DNA of 5,135 nucleotides from Ardenticatenia bacterium. GTDB lineage: Bacteria; Chloroflexota; Anaerolineae; Aggregatilineales; Ch27. The position numbers and the translations under genes were made by a program. How positions within the stretch are numbered: the first letter of the stretch is position 1; each line of letters begins with the position of its first letter. The stretch spans positions 1 through 5,135 of the forward strand of contig JALSTC010000073.1 of NCBI GenBank assembly GCA_026983935.1, read 5' to 3'. Below are positions 1 to 5,025 of this stretch, one piece after another. Under the pieces are notes generated by a model that worked only from the letters and a program-made list of their open reading frames with translations, made no database searches and was not told the origin of the DNA.

Positions 1-1507
1 GGGAAATATCTATCAACTGAAGATTCTGAGGCAGCAGCGGCCCGAGGTTGAGGAAGCGATCGACCGACCACTTATTGAGCGCCACCAGATAACGGCCATC
101 CGGTGATATCGTATCGCCTTCGGCAACGGCCAGGTGACCGATATTGTAATGCACCGGGATCGTGCCCTGCAGTGTCCAGCCGTCCTGCGGGCGGTAACCT
201 TCTGCGCCCAGGCTCCAGCGGGCGACCGCCGTATCCAGGAACAGGCTGGTATAAGCATAACCCTGATCGTCGAACTGGGTATGCAGCGGCCCCAGCCCCA
301 CCTCAACCTGTGCTTCGACCACATCTTCCAGTGCCAGAATGGGCACGCCGTAAGCATCTGTTTCGGTCGGCCCGGCTGCGATGGCATCCATCATGCGCTG
401 GAAGCTGTAGATGGTCACATGCGGATCAAGCTTGCCAGAGACGACGATGAAGTCACCACCCGGTGCTACGTCCGCACCATGTGGGCTACGGGGTTCGGGT
501 GTGAAGAAAAGCAGATTGTTTTCTACAGCCACATCCAGCGGAATCACCTGCATGCCTTCGATCTCAACGGTCTGGCCAGATTCGTATACTTCGACGGCAG
601 CATTCAGGTTGATGAGATGCAGGTAGTCGGTCGTGTCACGACTGGCTCCTGCCTCAAAGGGTGGATTGCCTTCTTCGATCCCGCCGATGGCCAGTTCGGT
701 GTTGAACGAGTTGCAGAAGACCCAACCTTCGGAAACCAGCTTGCCCGCGTCGCACAGGTCCTGCCAGTACGGGGGCAGCTCCATAGCAAAAGATTGTTCG
801 GGATCAATGCGTCCTGCTTCGCGGTCGAAGCGCCAGAAGGTGATCATGCCGCGATAGGCATCCTCATACTCACTGAGCGGTGCGTACTCGCCGCCAAGCG
901 GCATCGCATACTGCCCACCTTCGATGACGTATTCAGTATTAGGTGTTACGAAAGTGCCACCGTGGTCGTTCAAATAGAGCGGATTGTTGATGATCTGCTT
1001 GGTTTCGAAATCGCGGAGGTCAATAACCGCGATACGTCCGTTGGCTTTGTCGTTAATAAACAACCACTCACCATCATACTCGCCACCTGTTTCGCTCAAC
1101 GCCGGGTGGTGAGAATCTCCCCAGGGGACAGGGCGGCCATCAACATTGCCGCCGGCGAGCACTTCATTGCCAGCCCCAAAGCCATAACCCTGCCAGGGCT
1201 CCGGTGTGAAGACAGCGATTGTCCGCAGCAGCCGCATGGAAGGCAGCCCAATGGCAAAGACCTGTCCGCTGTGCCCACCGGAGGCGAACATGACGTATTC
1301 ATCCATCACCCCACTGGGAGTGTAGGTCATGACAGCGGCACGCAGGTCTTCATCGGTCAGCCCGCGTTCGGCAGCAATGCTCTGCCAGTCAGGCCCTTGT
1401 GCGCGTGCACCGGACCAGGGCTGTACAGTGACGGTGAACAGAGCCACGCTGACGACAACAGTCAGCACGATAACGATCCTGAAATTGGTCATGACTAATT
1501 GTTTCAT
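1..1507 (-). CDS. nosZ: Nitrous-oxide reductase NosZ, clade II (Sec-exported), 3' end outside window
   Basis: Reduces N2O to N2, the last step of denitrification, as a multicopper enzyme outside the cytoplasmic membrane. 502 codons are present from an ATG preceded by AGGGGAGAAGGCC; the frame is open to the left edge. Residues 1-36 form a signal peptide (hydrophobic 11-28, likely cleavage ARA|QG at 36/37). It has no twin-arginine motif, which points to the Sec-dependent clade II type. The beta-propeller domain follows: SGGHSGQVF at 76-84, DSHHP at 131-135, NDKANGR at 152-158, SPHG at 341-344, GPLHT at 406-410 and VHYNIGHL at 452-459. By family comparison CuZ is held by seven histidines; six are visible (H133, H134, H182, H343, H409, H458). 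The seventh and the cysteine-rich CuA cupredoxin domain should lie beyond the left edge. No frameshift or internal stop is seen. It is downstream of two Crp/Fnr regulators on the same strand, with its own operator. Identity is very secure; the clade assignment is strong. Confidence 0.95.
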   Translation of the reverse strand, partial: MKQLVMTNFRIVIVLTVVVSVALFTVTVQPWSGARAQGPDWQSIAAERGLTDEDLRAAVMTYTPSGVMDEYVMFASGGHSGQVFAIGLPSMRLLRTIAVFTPEPWQGYGFGAGNEVLAGGNVDGRPVPWGDSHHPALSETGGEYDGEWLFINDKANGRIAVIDLRDFETKQIINNPLYLNDHGGTFVTPNTEYVIEGGQYAMPLGGEYAPLSEYEDAYRGMITFWRFDREAGRIDPEQSFAMELPPYWQDLCDAGKLVSEGWVFCNSFNTELAIGGIEEGNPPFEAGASRDTTDYLHLINLNAAVEVYESGQTVEIEGMQVIPLDVAVENNLLFFTPEPRSPHGADVAPGGDFIVVSGKLDPHVTIYSFQRMMDAIAAGPTETDAYGVPILALEDVVEAQVEVGLGPLHTQFDDQGYAYTSLFLDTAVARWSLGAEGYRPQDGWTLQGTIPVHYNIGHLAVAEGDTISPDGRYLVALNKWSVDRFLNLGPLLPQNLQLIDIS

Positions 1508-1509
1508 GG

Positions 1510-1519
1510 CCTTCTCCCC
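1510..1519 (-). promoter_or_regulatory. Ribosome binding site of nosZ
   Basis: Read on the minus strand, GGGGAGAAGG ends two bases before the ATG at 1507. GGGGAG leaves a six-base spacer, which is a good Shine-Dalgarno arrangement. It favours this ATG over the in-frame ATG five codons later (codon 6), which has no comparable purine tract and would shorten the positive start of the signal peptide. Confidence 0.6.
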
Positions 1520-1537
1520 TGATGATTTAACGAAAAT

Positions 1538-1557
1538 GCAGGAATTCAGGCTCCTGC
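1538..1557 (-). repeat. Small inverted repeat in the nosZ leader (GCAGGA-N8-TCCTGC)
   Basis: Six-base perfect arms at 1538-1543 and 1552-1557 enclose eight bases. They lie about 30 bases upstream of the nosZ ATG and so within the presumed 5' UTR. A short RNA hairpin is possible. It has no following U-run, so it does not resemble an intrinsic terminator. A chance origin cannot be excluded. Confidence 0.3.
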
Positions 1558-1569
1558 GTCAGCGTCTTG

Positions 1570-1583
1570 GTGCAAAAATGCAC
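1570..1583 (-). repeat. Small inverted repeat in the nosZ leader (GTGCA-N4-TGCAC)
   Basis: Five-base perfect arms at 1570-1574 and 1579-1583 flank a four-base A/T loop, a compact tetraloop hairpin if transcribed. It falls shortly after the predicted nosZ transcription start (about 1587-1592), so it would sit near the 5' end of the message. Its function is unknown. Confidence 0.3.
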
Positions 1584-1593
1584 GAACGCTTCC

Positions 1594-1604
1594 ACTCTAT
1601 GATG
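1594..1604 (-). promoter_or_regulatory. Candidate -10 region of the nosZ promoter
   Basis: On the minus strand the sequence CATCATAGAGT holds two overlapping -10-like hexamers: CATCAT (1604-1599) and TAGAGT (1599-1594), each 4/6 to TATAAT. Using CATCAT, transcription would start near 1592, and the operator centre (1633.5) would be at about -41.5, the classic class II position for Crp/Fnr activation. No good -35 hexamer is seen, as expected for an activator-dependent promoter. The call rests on spacing rather than on strong consensus. Confidence 0.4.
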
Positions 1605-1624
1605 GATCAGGCAGGCCGCTGACG

Positions 1625-1642
1625 ATGTGACTAAGGTCACAT
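1625..1642. promoter_or_regulatory. Crp/Fnr-type operator upstream of nosZ
   Basis: Plus strand ATGTGACTAAGGTCACAT: perfect seven-base arms (ATGTGAC/GTCACAT) around a four-base centre. This contains TGTGA-N6-TCACA, the CRP-type half-sites, rather than TTGAT-N4-ATCAA of FNR. It lies 118 bp upstream of the nosZ ATG and just past the stop codon of the adjacent regulator. That regulator's recognition helix carries the matching RExxxR residues. A near copy lies upstream of the regulator itself (15/18 identical in the same orientation). The binding protein is inferred. Confidence 0.75.
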
Positions 1643-1662
1643 TGCCCGGAAGTCGGGGGAGG

Positions 1663-2355
1663 TTAACGTGTTTCCTGGCTGGCAATCTCCGCCAGTTTTT
1701 GTGGATCGAGGATGTAGATATGCGTGCGAGTGAGGCGCAGCACGCCCTGGCGTTCAAACTTTTTGTAGGTACGATAGACAACTTCGCGGGCAGTCCCTAC
1801 CAGAGAGGCTATTTCCTGCTGGGTAAGGTTGCGGCGGATGCGGAAGCCTTCTGAGGTAATTTCTCCATCGGTTTCAGCGTTTGCAAGCAGTACGCGAGCG
1901 AGACGTGCACCGACATCCCGAAATGCCAGATCATGCACCAGTATCGCAAGCTGCCGTAGCCGACCGGATACAATCTCCAGTAGGGTGACGAGGAGATCGG
2001 GATGCTCCAGTAGAAGTTGGCGCAGAGCTTCCGGGGAGATATAGATTGTGGTGACAGGCGTGAGTGCCTCGGCTGTACAGGGACTGGGCGTTTCGTTGGG
2101 CAGCGATTCGGCGCCAAAACATTCCTGAGCCGGGACAATAGCGATGATCTGGGTTTTTTCTCCTGAACGTCGGTAGAGCTTCACGCGGCCTTTTTGCAGG
2201 GCATACAGCCCGGTTGGCGCATCACCCTGGCGATAGATGGTTTCCCCTGCCTCATAGGATAATACACAGACATACTTTTGCAGCGCTTCCAGGGTAACTG
2301 GCTGCAGCCTGTGAAAGGCCGGTATCGTTGCCAGCATCTGGATTGTAATAGTCAC
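1663..2355 (-). CDS. Crp/Fnr-family transcriptional regulator, next to nosZ
   Basis: A one-component DNA-binding regulator of 230 residues, the normal length for the family. Residues about 8-120 form the cyclic-nucleotide-binding-like beta-roll (YEAGETIYRQGD at 34-45, LYALQKGRVKLY at 50-61, CFGAES at 79-84). A dimerisation helix spans about 108-140, and a winged helix-turn-helix about 146-217 (LTQQEIASLVG at 177-187). The recognition helix holds R190-E191-x3-R195, aligning with R180, E181 and R185 of E. coli CRP, so TGTGA sites are expected. Cysteines are C30, C79 and C93 only; no N-terminal FNR-type 4Fe-4S cluster motif is present. The ligand is unknown; NO, redox or heme sensing are options suggested only by the neighbour. 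The GTG start is chosen because it has AAGAGGA upstream. A longer frame from ATG at 2442 would run through the operator at 2417-2434. It likely controls nosZ and itself. Confidence 0.88.
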   Translation of the reverse strand: MTITIQMLATIPAFHRLQPVTLEALQKYVCVLSYEAGETIYRQGDAPTGLYALQKGRVKLYRRSGEKTQIIAIVPAQECFGAESLPNETPSPCTAEALTPVTTIYISPEALRQLLLEHPDLLVTLLEIVSGRLRQLAILVHDLAFRDVGARLARVLLANAETDGEITSEGFRIRRNLTQQEIASLVGTAREVVYRTYKKFERQGVLRLTRTHIYILDPQKLAEIASQETR

Positions 2356-2359
2356 CGCG

Positions 2360-2366
2360 TCCTCTT
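2360..2366 (-). promoter_or_regulatory. Ribosome binding site deciding the GTG start of the regulator
   Basis: Minus-strand AAGAGGA is followed by CGCG and then GTG (2355-2353). The alternative ATG six codons further in (2337) has no purine-rich tract in front of it. The upstream in-frame ATG at 2442 would place the operator inside the coding sequence. The GTG is therefore preferred, although the spacer is slightly short. Confidence 0.5.
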
Positions 2367-2390
2367 GTGGGCTCTTGGATCTGCAATTGC

Positions 2391-2399
2391 ACTCTATCA
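2391..2399 (-). promoter_or_regulatory. Candidate extended -10 of the regulator promoter
   Basis: The minus strand reads TGATAGAGT, an extended -10 of the form TGn followed by TAGAGT (4/6 to TATAAT). Transcription would start near 2384, which puts the operator centre (2425.5) at about -41.5, the class II activator position. The block ATAGAGTG also occurs in the nosZ promoter. Inferred from spacing and similarity. Confidence 0.42.
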
Positions 2400-2416
2400 G
2401 CAACCAGTAGCGCGGG

Positions 2417-2434
2417 ATGTAACTTAAGTCACAT
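2417..2434. promoter_or_regulatory. Crp/Fnr-type operator upstream of the regulator gene
   Basis: Plus strand ATGTAACTTAAGTCACAT is a palindrome with a single mismatched pair, and it contains one TCACA and one TGTAA half-site around CTTAAG. Read on the minus strand it matches the nosZ operator at 15 of 18 positions. It lies 61 bp upstream of the GTG start, which suggests autoregulation by the adjacent Crp/Fnr protein. It is also within 45-62 bp beyond the stop codon of the second regulator. Confidence 0.68.
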
Positions 2435-2477
2435 GCTGCCAATATCCGACATGGAGGGGGCGCAAGCCCGGCTTCGG

Positions 2478-3158
2478 TTATTCAGGGGGACAGTGACCGT
2501 GCAAGGCATCGGTATCCAGCAAGATGATCCGCCCGGGTTCCTGCCGAATCGAGCCCTTCTTCTCTAGTTGAGATAAATGCCGTGTAACAACTTCTCGTAC
2601 AGTGCCGGCCAGCGCCGCCAGACGTTCATGAGTCAGCAGCACAACAGGCGGCACTGCTTCCCAGTCCGCATACGTGATCAGACAATCATTGATGCGATTG
2701 GCCACTGTCCAGGTGCCGAGGCCTTCGCTGAGCCGCGCCAGGTGGGCAAAGCGCTGGCTGTAGATTTTGAGCAGTGCTGCTGCCAGATGGGAATCTGTGT
2801 GGATTAGATTATTGAGTTCGTGATGCGGCAAAACCAGCAGGGTGACGTTATCAAGTGCCTGTGCACTGGCCGGATTGGTGTCGTTGTTGAAGAGGGGACA
2901 GCTCCCAAAACACCTCCCTGCATTCGCCAGGCAGAGTGTCTGAACACGGCCGCTCAATGAATGTTTGATGATTCTGACTCGCCCCTCTGCAATGAACCAT
3001 ACGCCGATAGAAGGCTCTCCCTCTATAAAGATTATTTCTCCAGCAGCGTATGTACGCCGCACCATTGCGCTTGCCAGATGCGTCAGGTTTTCCTGGGGAA
3101 TATCGTGGAAGACAGATAAGCGCTGGAGCATTTCAAGGGTGACCTGGGCTGTGAGCAT
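2478..3158 (-). CDS. Second Crp/Fnr-family transcriptional regulator
   Basis: A 226-residue one-component regulator with the same architecture as its neighbour but clearly divergent in sequence. The beta-roll sensor domain spans about 10-115 (YAAGEIIFIEGE at 37-48, VWFIAEGRVRII at 53-64, CFGSCPLF at 83-90). The dimerisation helix is about 112-145, and the winged helix-turn-helix about 150-215 (LTHERLAALAG at 175-185). The recognition helix holds R188-E189-x3-R193, the CRP-type set. No cysteine occurs before residue 76, so it is not a canonical FNR. C76, C83 and C87 form an unusual C-x6-C-x3-C group in the sensor domain; C159 and C223 lie elsewhere. It starts at an ATG with CGGAG eight bases upstream. 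It ends 122 bp before the other regulator, which has its own operator, so the two may be separately transcribed. No TGTGA-type palindrome is seen in its own upstream region. The signal and targets are unknown; nitrogen-oxide respiration control is a guess from context. Confidence 0.87.
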   Translation of the reverse strand: MLTAQVTLEMLQRLSVFHDIPQENLTHLASAMVRRTYAAGEIIFIEGEPSIGVWFIAEGRVRIIKHSLSGRVQTLCLANAGRCFGSCPLFNNDTNPASAQALDNVTLLVLPHHELNNLIHTDSHLAAALLKIYSQRFAHLARLSEGLGTWTVANRINDCLITYADWEAVPPVVLLTHERLAALAGTVREVVTRHLSQLEKKGSIRQEPGRIILLDTDALHGHCPPE

Positions 3159-3249
3159 TTGCTGTACTCCGGCTGTTTATCGTGTCCTGGAATGATTCGT
3201 GCCGGACGCCAACTGACGGGGGAACGTTTTGCAATTCGACAGCAGCGCG

Positions 3250-3258
3250 ATTTTACCA
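3250..3258 (-). promoter_or_regulatory. Possible extended -10 for the second regulator
   Basis: The minus strand reads TGGTAAAAT: TGn followed by TAAAAT (5/6 to TATAAT), about 92 bp upstream of the regulator ATG. No convincing -35 hexamer is found at 16-18 bp spacing, so it would depend on the extended -10 or an activator. The remaining gap between the regulator and the mini-transposon (3159-3304) shows no Crp/Fnr-type palindrome and no gene. Confidence 0.28.
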
Positions 3259-3304
3259 CAGATGACTATGCCGGGCCTAGAACAATCGATCCCGGATGCC
3301 AGAC

Positions 3305-3324
3305 CCAGGGCAATCGCGTTCTAA
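3305..3324 (+). repeat. Left terminal inverted repeat of the ISAs1-like remnant
   Basis: CCAGGGCAATCGCGTTCTAA; its reverse complement matches 3588-3607 at 19 of 20 bases, with one C/T difference at the seventh position. The true tip is probably the CAGGG beginning at 3306. Confidence 0.82.
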
Positions 3325-3359
3325 ATGGAGTGTCCTCAAAAAGACAGGAGGATACTCAA

Positions 3360-3575
3360 ATGCCAACGACACTGACCGAACATTTCAAGGGCCTGACGGA
3401 TCCGCGCCGCGGCCAGGGTAAGTGCCACCAACTGCTGGACATCATCACGATCGCGATCTGCGCGGTCATCTGTGGGGCGGACAATTGGGTCGAGATCGAG
3501 CGCTATGGACAGGCGAAATATGACTGGCTAAAAACGTTTCTTGCCTTGCTGCATGGGATACCCTCGCATGTGTAA
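3360..3575 (+). pseudogene. ISAs1-family transposase, N-terminal fragment (71 codons)
   Basis: The ATG has a strong AGGAGG eight bases upstream, so the original start is intact. The product matches the N-terminal associated domain of ISAs1/H-repeat DDE transposases: HFKGLTDPRR at 8-17, LLDI at 25-28, ICAVICGAD at 33-41, W43, IERYG at 46-50 and GIPSH at 66-70. In intact relatives GIPSH is followed by the DDE catalytic domain. Here it meets V-stop, because sequence from about 3570 on already belongs to the element's right end. All catalytic acidic residues are gone, so the product cannot transpose. A 71-residue peptide could still be made. The family call is from recognised motifs; the deletion point is inferred. 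Confidence 0.85.
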
Positions 3576-3587
3576 AATGGATCAGAC

Positions 3588-3607
3588 TTAGAACGCGATT
3601 ACCCTGG
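3588..3607 (+). repeat. Right terminal inverted repeat of the ISAs1-like remnant
   Basis: TTAGAACGCGATTACCCTGG is the inverted partner of 3305-3324 (19/20). It begins 12 bp after the stop of the truncated transposase, which marks how much of the element has been lost. Confidence 0.82.
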
Positions 3608-3624
3608 TTTTCCCCGGTCTTTTG

Positions 3625-3654
3625 CTGACCGCAGCCGCACACCTGTGCTATACT
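3625..3654 (+). promoter_or_regulatory. Candidate promoter P1 of sbcD (CTGACC-N18-TATACT with extended -10)
   Basis: The -35-like CTGACC (4/6 to TTGACA) at 3625-3630 and TATACT (5/6) at 3649-3654 are separated by 18 bp. TG one base ahead of the hexamer gives an extended -10. Transcription would start near 3661, about 87 bp before the sbcD start. The promoter is just outside the mini-transposon's right end. Confidence 0.55.
3637..3648. repeat. Inverted repeat GCACA-CC-TGTGC in the P1 spacer
   Basis: Five-base perfect arms around two bases occupy the spacer directly before the -10 hexamer of the candidate sbcD promoter. This is where a repressor, or a regulator acting on the spacer, could bind. 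No binding protein can be named, and short repeats of this size also arise by chance. Confidence 0.3.
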
Positions 3655-3665
3655 CAATTTGGGCT

Positions 3666-3695
3666 TTGCAAAAGGTTGTTACTCGTCGCTACAAT
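3666..3695 (+). promoter_or_regulatory. Candidate promoter P2 of sbcD (TTGCAA-N18-TACAAT)
   Basis: TTGCAA (4/6 to TTGACA) at 3666-3671 and TACAAT (5/6 to TATAAT) at 3690-3695 are separated by 18 bp. The start would be near 3702, about 46 bp ahead of the coding sequence. It is in tandem with P1; either or both may be used. Confidence 0.5.
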
Positions 3696-3747
3696 AAACG
3701 GCATATGCGGGCATTTACGTTGGGCTTGACGACAGGAGTGCCAACCT

Positions 3748-5025
3748 GTGTTGTTCCTTCATATGGCCGATGTTCACCTTGGTAATCAGCAGTATAACGC
3801 TGCTGCCCGGTTTAATGACTTTGGTCGGGCGTTTTTCGAGGCCGTTGATCTGGCAGTCACACATGGGGTGCAGGCCTGTGTGATTGCAGGCGACCTGTTC
3901 CATAAGGCCGCCGTGGAACCGGCGACTCTGATTCAGGCGGAGGAAGGGTTGGAGCGGCTCCATGATGCCGGGATTCCGGTGATTGCCGTGCATGGGAATC
4001 ACGACAACGTGCGTTTTCGTGCACAGTTTTCGTGGCTGGATTACCTGGCGGAAAAAGAGCGGCTGCATTTGCTTTCCCCTGTATATGAGGAAAATGGGAT
4101 TCAGTTGGTTGAGGGTGAAAGCTATCTGGATATCGGCGCTGTCCGGTTTGTCGGTGTGCCCTGGCTTGGCGCTTCGGCGGCCCCGGTGCTGGCTCAGGTA
4201 GCCGATGCGCTTGCACATCTCGATCGGCAGAATGTCGGCTTCACGGTGCTGGTAACGCATGCAGGTGTTGAAGGGCAGATGCCGCACATTCCCGGCGCAC
4301 TGACATTCGCTGATCTGTCGCCCCTCAAAAACCATGTCCAGTATCTGGCACTGGGGCATCTGCACAAACCCTATGAAGAAGCCGGCTGGATTTACAACCC
4401 CGGCTCTTTGGAGACATGCAGCTTTGATGAAGCGCAGTATGAGAACCGGGGTGTTTATCTGGTGTCGGTTGACGAATCGAAAGGCACACATCAAGCCGAT
4501 CTGATCAGAACGCCCCGGCGCCCTTTTTATACGCTCTATTTCGATACCGATCGGTTTGCCACGCCTGCTGAATTAGTGGCGGGGCTGCGCAATGAACTCC
4601 GCGGCAAGGCAAAATCAGAGGTGAGGAAGTTGGTTCAGGCTCACCCGGAACAGGCGGCTCCTGTGGTTCGGCTGGTGCTGCGTGGTAATCTGACTTTTGA
4701 TCGCGCCAGCCTGGACATTGATGCGGTACGCAGCCTGATCCGCCAGGAGATCGAGGCCCTGCTGGTTCGCGTGGACAACCGGACTCGACCGCTTGGCTCC
4801 GAGATCATCTTGGATGAAGGCCTTGATCGGGCTGCGTTGGAACGGCGAGTCCTTGAGCAGGTGGTGTTGAGTGACTCGCGTTATAGTTTGCATCCTGCCG
4901 CCTGGAGCGAATTGATGCAGAGCATTAAACGCATGGCGCTGGATGCCGTTCCGCCGGATGAAATCTTTGCAGCTCTTGACCGGCACATGTCAGAGTTGGA
5001 AGGGTCGGCGCATGTGGATCACTAA
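3748..5025 (+). CDS. sbcD: SbcD, Mre11-type nuclease subunit of the SbcCD complex
   Basis: Metal-dependent (Mn2+) nuclease subunit that works with the SbcC ATPase in the cytoplasm to open DNA hairpins and process double-strand ends. The 425 residues match the family's usual length. The metallophosphoesterase domain (about 1-240) carries all expected motifs: DVHLG at 8-12, GDLFH at 48-52, GNHD at 83-86, VTHAG at 169-173 and GHLH at 203-206. The metal ligands are therefore D8, H10, D49, N84, H171, H204 and H206, with H85 the likely catalytic histidine. The C-terminal half (about 245-425) corresponds to the less conserved capping and SbcC-docking region. The chosen start is GTG at 3748, with AGGAG nine bases upstream; TTG at 3751 is the only close rival. 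The stop overlaps the next gene, so the two are translationally coupled. No sign of damage is seen. Confidence 0.92.
   Translation: MLFLHMADVHLGNQQYNAAARFNDFGRAFFEAVDLAVTHGVQACVIAGDLFHKAAVEPATLIQAEEGLERLHDAGIPVIAVHGNHDNVRFRAQFSWLDYLAEKERLHLLSPVYEENGIQLVEGESYLDIGAVRFVGVPWLGASAAPVLAQVADALAHLDRQNVGFTVLVTHAGVEGQMPHIPGALTFADLSPLKNHVQYLALGHLHKPYEEAGWIYNPGSLETCSFDEAQYENRGVYLVSVDESKGTHQADLIRTPRRPFYTLYFDTDRFATPAELVAGLRNELRGKAKSEVRKLVQAHPEQAAPVVRLVLRGNLTFDRASLDIDAVRSLIRQEIEALLVRVDNRTRPLGSEIILDEGLDRAALERRVLEQVVLSDSRYSLHPAAWSELMQSIKRMALDAVPPDEIFAALDRHMSELEGSAHVDH

Larger units (their letters stand above)
3305..3607 (+). mobile_element. Miniature ISAs1-family insertion sequence remnant (303 bp, both ends present)
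   Basis: Two 20-base inverted ends matching at 19 positions bracket a transposase gene start and almost nothing else. The transposase is cut after 71 codons and is followed within 13 bp by the right end, so an internal deletion has removed most of the gene (family transposases are roughly 370 residues). Because both ends survive, the element could in principle have been mobilised by a full-length relative elsewhere, like a MITE. No matching direct repeat of about 8 bp is seen in the flanks (GCCAGACC on the left, GTTTTCCC on the right if the ends start at CAGGG). The insertion is therefore old, or its flanks have rearranged. It lies between the nos-side regulators and the sbcDC operon. Confidence 0.8.

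Noticed and set aside
134..1498. A 454-codon open frame on the plus strand across the nosZ region
   Set aside because: It is antisense to the real nosZ frame, which shows a signal peptide and all expected CuZ motifs. The plus-strand translation resembles no family I recognise, and long antisense frames are common opposite GC-rich genes.
1645..1657. Possible terminator hairpin (CCCG-N5-CGGG) after the first regulator
   Set aside because: The stem is only four base pairs with no T-run, so it does not support an intrinsic terminator. Read-through from the regulator into nosZ remains possible.
2356..2442. Longer form of the first regulator starting at ATG 2442
   Set aside because: The added 29 residues have no family similarity, there is no convincing ribosome site for that ATG, and the extension would be coded by the operator and promoter sequence.
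2464..2474. Short AAGC-CCG-GCTT palindrome just after the second regulator's stop
   Set aside because: Four-base arms and a three-base loop with no following T-run are too weak for a terminator call.
3159..3359. Extension of the transposase fragment frame upstream to 3159
   Set aside because: It would cross the left end of the element and host DNA; the ATG at 3360 has an AGGAGG site and begins the family's normal N-terminus.
3615..3631. CGGTC-N7-GACCG inverted repeat beyond the right end of the mini-transposon
   Set aside because: Five-base arms with a seven-base loop, no T-run after it on either strand, and overlap with the P1 -35 region; it is probably incidental.
3715..4494. A 259-codon minus-strand frame opposite sbcD, and a 123-codon one at 4615-4986
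   Set aside because: Both lie opposite the clearly recognisable SbcD coding sequence, which has complete metallophosphoesterase motifs. Their translations show no recognisable domain.
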